Shown here one piece after another: positions 32,546 through 39,666 of a stretch of DNA of 64,000 nt; positions within the stretch are counted from its first letter, which is position 1; each line of letters begins with the position of its first letter. The translations under genes were made by a program, and so were the position numbers. Origin of the DNA: Streptomyces sp. NBC_01016 (lineage in GTDB: Bacteria; Actinomycetota; Actinomycetes; Streptomycetales; Streptomycetaceae); the NCBI RefSeq assembly GCF_026341035.1, contig NZ_JAPEOQ010000001.1, positions 3,100,001-3,164,000 on the forward strand. The letters run 5' to 3'. The notes beneath the pieces are model-generated. The model made no database searches and was not told the origin of the DNA. It worked only from the letters and a program-made list of their open reading frames with translations.

Positions 32546-33877
32546 ATGCAGGCAGAACCGACGACGTCACTGGTGGGGGAGGAGTACGAGGTCGAGGTCG
32601 GCCCCGTCGCGCACGGCGGCCACTGCATCGCGCGCACGGCCGAGGGCCAGGTCCTCTTCGTCCGGCACACGCTGCCCGGCGAGCGGGTCGTGGCACGGGT
32701 GACCGAGGGCGAGGAGGGCGCGCGCTTCCTGCGCGCCGACGCCGTCCAGGTCATCGAGGCGTCCAAGGACCGCGTCGAGGCGCCCTGCCCCTACTCGGGA
32801 CCCGGCCGCTGCGGCGGCTGCGACTGGCAGCACGCCAAGCCCGGCGCGCAGCGCCGCCTCAAGGGCGAGGTCATCGCCGAGCAACTGCAGCGCCTCGCGG
32901 GCCTCACGCCCGAGGAGGTCGGCTGGGACGGCACGGTCATGCCGGCCGAGGGCGACAAGCTCCCGTCGGGCGAGGTCCCGCAGTGGCGCACACGCGTCCA
33001 GTACGCGATCGACGCCGACGGCAACGCGGGCCTGCGCCGCCACCGCTCGCACGAGGTCGAGCCGATCGAACACTGCATGATCGCCGCCGAGGGCGTGTCC
33101 GAGCTCGGCATCGAGAAGCGTGACTGGTCCGGCATGGAGTCGGTCGAGGCGATCGCGGCGAGCGGCTCGCAGGACCGCCAGGTGATCCTCGCCCCGAAGC
33201 CCGGCGCCCGCCTGCCGATCGTCGAGCTCGACAAGCCGGTCTCCGTGATGCGGGTCGAGGAGAAGGACGGCGGCGTGCACCGCGTCCACGGCCGCCCCTT
33301 CGTGCGTGAGCGTGCCGACGACCGTACGTACCGCGTCGGCAGCGGTGGCTTCTGGCAGGTGCACCCGAAGGCGGCGGACACGCTGATGCGCGCCGTCATG
33401 CAGGGCCTGCTGCCGCGCAAGGGCGACATGGCGCTCGACCTGTACTGCGGCGTCGGCCTGTTCGCGGGCGCGCTCGCGGACCGGATCGGCGACAAGGGCG
33501 CGGTCCTCGGCATCGAGTCCGGCAAGCGTGCCGTCGAGGACGCCCGGCACAACCTGGAGGCCTTCGACCGGGTCCGCATCGAGCAGGGCAAGGTCGAGGC
33601 GGTCCTGCCGCGCACCGGCATCTCCGAGGTCGACCTCATCGTCCTGGACCCGCCGCGCGCGGGCGCCGGCAAGAAGACGGTCACCCACCTCACGACGCTC
33701 GGCGCCCGCCGCATCGCCTACGTGGCCTGCGACCCGGCCGCCCTCGCGCGCGACCTCGGGTACTTCCAGGAGGGCGGGTACCGGGTGCGGACGCTGCGGG
33801 CGTTCGACCTGTTCCCGATGACGCATCACGTCGAGTGCCTGGCGATTCTTGAGCCCGCCGAGAAGGGCCGGTCGTAG
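32546..33877 (+). CDS. TRAM/TrmA-type class I SAM-dependent RNA (uracil-5-) methyltransferase
   Basis: A 443-residue enzyme. It has an N-terminal TRAM domain (about 10-70, GPVAHGGHCIAR), then cysteines CPYSGPGRCGGCDWQH plus HCMIA. These four Cys resemble the [4Fe-4S] site of RlmD/RlmCD. The SAM site DLYCGVGLFAG is near 295 and LDPPRAG near 370. The catalytic nucleophile Cys is in VACDPAALARDL (about 395) and a general-base Glu in HHVECLAIL. It should make 5-methyluridine in rRNA or tRNA; which position cannot be told. GGAG lies 8 nt before the ATG. It converges on the AraC gene with a 13-bp gap. Confidence 0.92.
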   Translation: MQAEPTTSLVGEEYEVEVGPVAHGGHCIARTAEGQVLFVRHTLPGERVVARVTEGEEGARFLRADAVQVIEASKDRVEAPCPYSGPGRCGGCDWQHAKPGAQRRLKGEVIAEQLQRLAGLTPEEVGWDGTVMPAEGDKLPSGEVPQWRTRVQYAIDADGNAGLRRHRSHEVEPIEHCMIAAEGVSELGIEKRDWSGMESVEAIAASGSQDRQVILAPKPGARLPIVELDKPVSVMRVEEKDGGVHRVHGRPFVRERADDRTYRVGSGGFWQVHPKAADTLMRAVMQGLLPRKGDMALDLYCGVGLFAGALADRIGDKGAVLGIESGKRAVEDARHNLEAFDRVRIEQGKVEAVLPRTGISEVDLIVLDPPRAGAGKKTVTHLTTLGARRIAYVACDPAALARDLGYFQEGGYRVRTLRAFDLFPMTHHVECLAILEPAEKGRS

Positions 33878-33890
33878 GCGGATCTGGGCG

Positions 33891-34922
33891 TCACGTCCTG
33901 TGCAGGGTGGCCGAAGGTGATTCGCCGTAGCGTTGGCGGTAGGCGGCGGCGAATCTGCTGCGGTGGGTGAAGCCCCAGCGGTAGGCGACATCGGTGACGG
34001 TCACCTGGCCCGGTTCCTTCGAGCGCAGCTCTTCATGGGCGCGGGCCAGCCGAATCCGGCGGAGGTAGTCCGTGGGCGGCATTCCGACGTACTGGCGGAA
34101 CCCCTGTTGCAGTTGTCGGATGCCCACCCCGGAGATCTCCGCGAGGCCCGTCACGGTGAACGGATGCTCCGGGTGCGCCTCCATGGCGTCGATGGCGCGC
34201 TTGACCGGGGTCGGACGGCAGGGGGTGACCGGCCGGGCCAGTTGTTCGCGGTAGGGGTGATCGGCGGCCAGCAGCAGTCCGATCACCAGCGCCTCGTGCA
34301 GTCGGTCGGCCAGCAGCTCGTGATGGGTGAGCCCCCGCGACGTCTGGGCGTCTTCCGCCGCCGTCCGGACCAGCTGGGCCCAGCTGCGCCCGAGGCCGTG
34401 CGAAATGTTCATGGCGGGTTTCAGCCGAAGCGGCAACTGGATCGGGGCGTCGAGCAGACGCTCCAACTGGAGCTCCAGTTCGGGGCGTTCGATCTTGACC
34501 GCGAGAAGTCGGCAGTCTCCGCTCCACCGGTCCAGCACCGTGTTGTGGCCGGGCTGAAAGACCGCGGCTTCCTGCACGGTGGCCAGGAGGGGATCGAGGC
34601 GTCCCTGGTGCCACGCCATGGACCCGGACAGCGGCACGTCGACGTGGTACGCCCCCAGTTCGCCGAAGCGCATGCACAGATCCGCACCGAACTGCAGGGT
34701 GCCGAGCGTCATACCGCGGAGCCTGCCTATCGCGAAGTGCCCGGTGAGGGTGGCTGATGGCTGGAGCAGGTCGATGACGTTCGGGTAGAAGTTGTGACGG
34801 ATGACCTGGCGGGCCTCGTCCAGGTCGGACGTGCGGAGCTGGACGGGTCGGGCGAAATCGGCTCGTAGGGCCGAAACCCGATGCACGTTCCCGCCGTACT
34901 CAGGCACAGAATCGTTCGGCAT
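33891..34922 (-). CDS. AraC family transcriptional regulator
   Basis: A 343-residue regulator. The N-terminal about 210 residues form an AraC-binding-like sensor (FGADLCMRFGELGAYHVDVPLSG; VFQPGHNTVLDRWSGDCRLLAVKI) of the type found in regulators of aromatic or alkane catabolism. The C-terminal about 105 residues hold two helix-turn-helix motifs (FTVTGLAEISGVGIRQLQQG; VTVTDVAYRWGFTHRSRFA). It is divergent from the ATP-grasp/thiol-enzyme unit across 392 bp and is the obvious local regulator for it. No ribosome site precedes the ATG. This gene marks the point where the conserved housekeeping order ends. Confidence 0.9.
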   Translation of the reverse strand: MPNDSVPEYGGNVHRVSALRADFARPVQLRTSDLDEARQVIRHNFYPNVIDLLQPSATLTGHFAIGRLRGMTLGTLQFGADLCMRFGELGAYHVDVPLSGSMAWHQGRLDPLLATVQEAAVFQPGHNTVLDRWSGDCRLLAVKIERPELELQLERLLDAPIQLPLRLKPAMNISHGLGRSWAQLVRTAAEDAQTSRGLTHHELLADRLHEALVIGLLLAADHPYREQLARPVTPCRPTPVKRAIDAMEAHPEHPFTVTGLAEISGVGIRQLQQGFRQYVGMPPTDYLRRIRLARAHEELRSKEPGQVTVTDVAYRWGFTHRSRFAAAYRQRYGESPSATLHRT

Positions 34923-35120
34923 TTGTGGAATTCTGCCGTCCCATTGATCAAGCCCCTCGCCGAGCTCGTACCGCAGCGGTCAATCAGCTGCGTTTAGAGG
35001 ACCGCTGCATGTGCCAACCGGATCATGTCCTCGGGTACCAGCACCTAGCTTTCCATATGGGCAGTTGCCTGTCCTTCCGCAGTGCCGGACGGCCCGTGTC
35101 GCCCGTGACGCTGCGGCCGG

Positions 35121-35153
35121 CGTCCCGGGTTCCCGGACCCCGTACCCGGGACG
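35121..35153. promoter_or_regulatory. Hairpin 1 in the ATP-grasp leader
   Basis: CGTCCCGGGT (35121-35130) and ACCCGGGACG (35144-35153) are perfect 10-bp arms around a 13-nt loop that can itself pair (CCCGG/CCGG-like). There is no U run, so a regulator site or RNA structure is likelier than a terminator. Confidence 0.6.
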
Positions 35154-35174
35154 TCGCGCTGAAGTGGCGTTGCT

Positions 35175-35209
35175 GCCTACGGTCCTGATGGGGACTCAGG
35201 ACCGTAGGC
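35175..35209. promoter_or_regulatory. Hairpin 2 in the ATP-grasp leader
   Basis: GCCTACGGTCCTGA (35175-35188) and TCAGGACCGTAGGC (35196-35209) are perfect 14-bp arms with a 7-nt loop, TGGGGAC. No U run follows on the plus strand. It lies 105 bp before the ATG at 35315. Confidence 0.65.
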
Positions 35210-35314
35210 GAGGACGGCCGGACAGGATCAAGGTCGGCGTTTGTGCGTCGGATCGTCGGGAAGGCGAGTCAGCCACACCCCCGATGGGCGCACGCGCCGA
35301 AGGAGAAACTGTCT

Positions 35315-36556
35315 ATGCCGCAGCGCGAACCGGTCACCAGGAACCCCGACAAGGGCTATGTAGCCCTCCTCGGCTGGAGTCTCAACGCGGTGGAAGCTCT
35401 CGACCGGTTCGATCGGAGATACGTCGTGGTGGCCCCGGAGTGGGCCGAGGAGTACTGCGTCGAGCACGACATCCCGTACGTGCCGTGGAATTTCGAGCGG
35501 CTCAACGACCGCTCCGTGGAGATCGCCGAGACGCTGCAGAACGAGGGCGTCGACGTCGCGATCCCGCTGTACGAGGAAACAGTCGAGTGGGCGGGGGCGA
35601 TCAACTCCGTTCTGTTGGGCAACCCTCGGCTGTACGGGCAGGCCATGCTGCTGCGGGACAAGGCGCTGATGAAGCGCCGCGCCCAACTCGGCGGCATCCG
35701 GGTCGGCATCTTCGAGGAGGCGCACGACCGGGACGACGTGACCCGCTTCCTCAAGCGCGTCAACCAGACCCTGCTCAAGCTGGACGGCGACCCGAACGAC
35801 CCGATCCACCTCAAGGCGTTCGACAAGGCGGGATGCCTCGGGCACCGCGTCATCCGCACCCCCGACGAGGTCGACACGATTCCGGACGAGGAGTTTCCCG
35901 TCCTCATGGAATCCCACCTCGACGGCTGGGAGTTCGCGGTCGAGGCGTGGGTACACAACGGGAAGATCAAGTTCCTCAACATCTCCGAATACGTCACGCT
36001 GGGATATTCGGTGTTCGTTCCGGCGACCCCGGAACTGGAGCGCTACCGCCCGCAGATCACGGCGCAGATCGAGAAGCTCATCAAGACGTTCGACATCGAG
36101 TTCGGCTTCGTGCACCCGGAGTATTTCGTCACCAGTGACGGCGAGATGTACTTCGGCGAGGTCGCCTACCGGCCGCCGGGCTTCAAGGTGTTCGAGCTGC
36201 TTGAGCGGGCATACGGCTTCAACGCGTACCAGGCGCTGGTGCTGGCCTTCGACCCGAAGACGACCGAGGAGGAGATCGACGCCTTCTTCCCGCGCGAGGT
36301 CGTCGACGCGTCCGGAGTCGCCGGCTGCTTCGGCGTCTACCCGCGGCGCCGCGTCGTCAGCGACCTGGAGATCCCGGAGGTGACCGAGGACGACGACTAC
36401 TACGAGTCGCACGACCTCTCGACGCCGCTCGAAGAGACCGTCACCAAGAGGACCGCGTTCGGAACCCATTGGGGCCTGGTGTACTTCTTCGGTGAAGACC
36501 CCTACCGAATGCGCGACCTGTTGAAGAAGCAGGAAGAGCTCGACTTCTACGTCTGA
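35315..36556 (+). CDS. ATP-grasp domain enzyme, substrate unknown
   Basis: A 413-residue soluble protein. An N-terminal pre-ATP-grasp Rossmann-like part (GYVALLGWSLNAVEALDRF) precedes the ATP-grasp fold, about residues 100-310. HLDGWEFAVEAWVHNGKI is the strand pair with the metal-side Glu. GEMYFGEVAYRPPG replaces the usual E-x-N-x-R metal motif with E-V-A-Y-R, so the Asn is missing. ATP-grasp enzymes join a carboxylate to an amine or thiol through an acyl-phosphate. The last about 100 residues (DASGVAGCFGVYPRRR...) are a family-specific tail. GAAGGAG lies 9 nt before the ATG. It is coupled to the next gene, 52 bp away. I do not recognise the pathway. Confidence 0.88.
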   Translation: MPQREPVTRNPDKGYVALLGWSLNAVEALDRFDRRYVVVAPEWAEEYCVEHDIPYVPWNFERLNDRSVEIAETLQNEGVDVAIPLYEETVEWAGAINSVLLGNPRLYGQAMLLRDKALMKRRAQLGGIRVGIFEEAHDRDDVTRFLKRVNQTLLKLDGDPNDPIHLKAFDKAGCLGHRVIRTPDEVDTIPDEEFPVLMESHLDGWEFAVEAWVHNGKIKFLNISEYVTLGYSVFVPATPELERYRPQITAQIEKLIKTFDIEFGFVHPEYFVTSDGEMYFGEVAYRPPGFKVFELLERAYGFNAYQALVLAFDPKTTEEEIDAFFPREVVDASGVAGCFGVYPRRRVVSDLEIPEVTEDDDYYESHDLSTPLEETVTKRTAFGTHWGLVYFFGEDPYRMRDLLKKQEELDFYV

Positions 36557-36608
36557 CGACCGTCCTGACGACCGTGTGGACGCAGGAGGCCAACCCGAGG
36601 GAAACCCT

Positions 36609-38675
36609 TTGAAACCGACCGTCGACGCCAACGGTGGGGCCACGACGCTGGAGAAGCGCGCGGCCTCACTCGACGACGCCATCCAGGCCATGGCCGAAAC
36701 CCGCGACTTCGGCAAGTACACGAAGCTGCGGCGGGTCCTGGAAGCACTGCGGCGGGTGCTCGTACAGCCGGGCGGCGCCGCGGCGGTCCAGGCCAGGGCG
36801 CAGGCACTTGAGGAAGCCGGCCTCTTCCAGGGGACGGACTGGGCGACACCGGAGATCCTGATTCCGGCGCTGGTGGGCCCGGGTCTGTACAGCGGAGACG
36901 CGGACACCGTCGTCATGGAGGCGACCAGTGAGCTGCGGATGCTCGCCGTCGCCCGCGGTGACTTCGAGCACCCGACGTTGCCCGCCGAGGACGCCCGCCA
37001 GTTCCTGTCCCAAGTGCTGGGGGCGAACCTGGAGTTGCTGTTCAACCCGCCCACTGAGGCGGAGCGGATCCAGCAGGGCAGGACCGCACAGCTCGTCCGG
37101 GACCTGTTCCGCCATCTCGCCGACGAGATCGGGTACGACACCGTCCTGGACAAGCTGGTGGACGAGATCTGGCGGATCCTGCGCCAGCGTCCGATCCAGG
37201 TCGAGGCGGCGCAGTCCCTGATCACCCGGATCTCGATCTACCGCAACGACCCGGACGTCGCTCTCGGCGTGTCGTCGGGGCAGGGCATCGACCGGCTCAT
37301 CTCCAGCCTGTTCGGGACCACAGAGGCGTGCCGGGAGGACCCGGGCCTCGACGTCTTCCGCTCCCGCCTCGAGGCGATGGACGCCGTCGGCCTGCAGTAC
37401 GAGGCGACGGGGTTCGCGCGGGCGATGCACGACACCGGCCTGGTGTCGCCCTACCACGCGGAACTGCTCCGGTTCCTCCTGAGCGAGAGCGAGCACCTCT
37501 ACCTCGTCGGGGAGGCGCTCGGCCTCTCCGACACCGGCCGGAACTGTCTGATGCGCTACAGCCAGTTGGTGCACCGGCTGATCGAGGTGGCCGTGCACCC
37601 ACAGACCGCGCAATGCGTCTACGGCCTCGCGCTGCTGCTCGACCGCGGCATCCTGTACGAGCCGCCGGTGGTGCCCGCACTGTGGCGCCAACTGGCGCTC
37701 GAACTCTCTCCGGTCGCGCACGAGCGGCTGACGACCGTCTTCGGCGACACGCCGGGGCCGCGGGCGCGCCTGGTCGCGGGGGTGCTCTCGGTGCTTGGCC
37801 TGCCGCTCGGCGTCGGCCAGGGCGACAACCCCACCTGCCAGTCGGCCCGCGCGCTGTCCATGTGGGCCTACAACGACCCGGACTACCTGCTGCAAGTGGT
37901 GGTCTGGGCCGCCCGCGACGACGAGATCCTCATGCACTTCGAGGGGCAGCCGATCTCGTCGAAGGACAGCGGGACCGGAGTCGCGAGCACGCTGCCGACG
38001 GACCTGGACCCCGTGTCGCTGCTCGTGGTGCCCCACCTGGACCGGATCTACGCCGAGATGGGGCGGCGCTGCGTCGAGCGGCCGGGGGACCCGCACCGGT
38101 GGGTCAACCCCGAGTTCCACGGCTGGTGGACGGCCCGCGGGTTCCACATCAACGTCGACGTCGCGACCGGCAACCTGGTCGAACTCGACGAGTTCCTGCG
38201 GCAGTTCCACGCCAGCTACCACCCGTTCTACAACGGTGAGCAGCCGCTGATCCATCCGCAGCCGGCCGGTGTCGCCGTCACCGACAGCGCGGCCCGCTAC
38301 GTCGGCTGGCACGCGATCACGATCCTGCGGGTCGCGCCGGACCCGCAGGACGTCATGCGGGTGTACTTCTACAACCCGAACAACGACAGCGGCCAGGACT
38401 GGGGCGACGGCGTCGTCGTCTCCACCGCGGGCAACGGCGAGCGGTTCGGCGAGGGCTCACTGCCGTTCGACCAGTTCGCCTCGCGGCTCTACATCTTCCA
38501 CGCCGACCCGCTCGAGCACGGCGAACCGGAGCGGGTGCCCGCCGAGGACGTCACGCGCATCATCGGCTACATCGAGCGCAGTTGGGGCAACGACCGGCTG
38601 CCCGCAGGGATGCTGCAGGCCGTCGAGGGACCCGTCACGACGCCCGTGGTGGCGCCGTGGACCCCCGAGGGGTGA
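36609..38675 (+). CDS. Unrecognised 688-residue protein with Cys-His-Asn thiol-enzyme-like triad
   Basis: I do not recognise a family. Residues about 15-330 are helical with an N-terminal coiled pattern (EKRAASLDDAIQAMAETRD). The C-terminal part (about 395-650) looks like a papain/transglutaminase-type fold: Cys410 starts a helix in NPTCQSARALSMWAYN, His568 sits in a strand in VGWHAITILRV, and Asn589 follows in YFYNPNNDSGQDWGD. This is the expected order of a cysteine hydrolase or acyltransferase. There is no signal peptide. The TTG at 36609 has GAGGG 7 nt upstream; the GTG at 36576 has no ribosome site. It is co-transcribed with the ATP-grasp gene. The last 41 bp overlap the convergent LacI gene. 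A thiol ligase, peptidase or amide transferase acting with the ATP-grasp product is inference. Confidence 0.75.
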   Translation: MKPTVDANGGATTLEKRAASLDDAIQAMAETRDFGKYTKLRRVLEALRRVLVQPGGAAAVQARAQALEEAGLFQGTDWATPEILIPALVGPGLYSGDADTVVMEATSELRMLAVARGDFEHPTLPAEDARQFLSQVLGANLELLFNPPTEAERIQQGRTAQLVRDLFRHLADEIGYDTVLDKLVDEIWRILRQRPIQVEAAQSLITRISIYRNDPDVALGVSSGQGIDRLISSLFGTTEACREDPGLDVFRSRLEAMDAVGLQYEATGFARAMHDTGLVSPYHAELLRFLLSESEHLYLVGEALGLSDTGRNCLMRYSQLVHRLIEVAVHPQTAQCVYGLALLLDRGILYEPPVVPALWRQLALELSPVAHERLTTVFGDTPGPRARLVAGVLSVLGLPLGVGQGDNPTCQSARALSMWAYNDPDYLLQVVVWAARDDEILMHFEGQPISSKDSGTGVASTLPTDLDPVSLLVVPHLDRIYAEMGRRCVERPGDPHRWVNPEFHGWWTARGFHINVDVATGNLVELDEFLRQFHASYHPFYNGEQPLIHPQPAGVAVTDSAARYVGWHAITILRVAPDPQDVMRVYFYNPNNDSGQDWGDGVVVSTAGNGERFGEGSLPFDQFASRLYIFHADPLEHGEPERVPAEDVTRIIGYIERSWGNDRLPAGMLQAVEGPVTTPVVAPWTPEG

Positions 38676-39666
38676 GCGAAGGCGTCGGTACGGGGCCGGG
38701 TTTCGCCGGGTTGCCCGCGATGATGTCGAAGAGGACGCGGGTGACCTGGGCCCCGAAGCTGTGCACGTCGTGGCTCATCGCGGAGAGCGTGGGGTGGGTC
38801 AGGCGGCAGAGCTGGGAGTCGTCCCAGGCAAGCAGCGAGAGGTCGTCGGGCACCGCCACCCCCATCTCCGCGGCGACCCCGAGCCCGGCCACCGCCATGA
38901 TGTCGTTGTCGTAGACGATCGCGGTCGGCCGGTCGGGGCGGAGCAGGAGCGAGCGCGTGGCCCGGGCCCCCTCCTCGTCCGCGAAGCCGGTGTTGAGGTG
39001 CAGGTCGGTGTCGAGACCGAGCCCGCGCAGCGTCGACTGGAACGCCTCCTCGCGGATCGCGCTGTGCCCGAGGTCGGCCGGGCCGCCGACGCGGGCGATC
39101 CTGCGGTGACCGAGCGCCGCGAAGTAGCGGACCGCCTCCGTCATCGCGGTGGCGTCGTCGGTCCACACGGAGGGCAGGCCGCCCGTGAGGTCCGGGTGGC
39201 CGACCGCGACGGCCGGGAGCCCGAGCCGCGAGAGCGGTTCGATGCGTGGGTCGTCCTGGTGGAAGTCGACCAGCACACTGCCGCCGATCTGGCGTTCGCG
39301 CCACCACGTCTGCTGGAGGGCGATCTCCTCGTCGAGGCTGCTGACCAGGCGTAGGAGCAGCGAGCAGGAGTGCTCGGCGAGGACGCTCTCGATGCCGGAG
39401 ATGAACTCCATGTAGAAGGGTTCGAGGCCGAGCAGCCGGGCCGGGCGGCACAGGGCGAGGCCGATCGTGTCCGTGGTGCGCCGGGAGAGGCTGCGCGCCG
39501 AGGAGTTCGGCGCCCAGCCCAACTCCCGTGCCGCGGCGAAGATCCGCTCGCGGGTGGCATCGGAGAGCCCGGGCTTCTGGTTGAACGCGATCGACACCGC
39601 GCCCTTGGACACCCCGGCGGCGGCCGCGACGTCCTTGATGGTGACGTTGCGGATCGGGGCGGTCAT
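38635..39666 (-). CDS. LacI family regulator of the mannoside locus (copy 1)
   Basis: A 343-residue repressor. The N-terminal helix-turn-helix is VTIKDVAAAAGVSKGAVSIAFN with the hinge LGWAPNSSARSLS. The periplasmic-binding-protein-like effector domain is about 65-330 (LEPFYMEFISGIESVL; AIVYDNDIMAVAGLGVA; LLAWDDSQLCRLTHP). It is closely similar, block by block, to the LacI at 45490, so the two are paralogues. Its ATG overlaps the beta-mannosidase stop (ATGA), so it is in the same operon. Its tail overlaps the convergent thiol-enzyme gene by 41 bp. The likely effector is mannose, mannobiose or a longer oligosaccharide. Confidence 0.92.
   Translation of the reverse strand: MTAPIRNVTIKDVAAAAGVSKGAVSIAFNQKPGLSDATRERIFAAARELGWAPNSSARSLSRRTTDTIGLALCRPARLLGLEPFYMEFISGIESVLAEHSCSLLLRLVSSLDEEIALQQTWWRERQIGGSVLVDFHQDDPRIEPLSRLGLPAVAVGHPDLTGGLPSVWTDDATAMTEAVRYFAALGHRRIARVGGPADLGHSAIREEAFQSTLRGLGLDTDLHLNTGFADEEGARATRSLLLRPDRPTAIVYDNDIMAVAGLGVAAEMGVAVPDDLSLLAWDDSQLCRLTHPTLSAMSHDVHSFGAQVTRVLFDIIAGNPAKPGPVPTPSLTPRGSTAPPRAS

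Larger units (their letters stand above)
34923..35314. other. 392-bp divergent intergenic region / leader of the ATP-grasp unit
   Basis: It carries the AraC promoter near its left end and two strong perfect inverted repeats (35121-35153 and 35175-35209) in front of the ATP-grasp gene. The ORF-like stretches in it have no conserved product. The hairpins would lie in the 5' untranslated RNA if transcription starts to their left. Confidence 0.6.

Noticed and set aside
34925-35188. 87-codon frame in the AraC/ATP-grasp intergenic region
   Set aside because: No ribosome site and no recognisable product. It crosses a perfect hairpin and fits better as control DNA.
35175-35209. Riboswitch or intrinsic terminator in the ATP-grasp leader
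   Set aside because: No known riboswitch core could be recognised and no U run follows, so it is listed as an unassigned hairpin.
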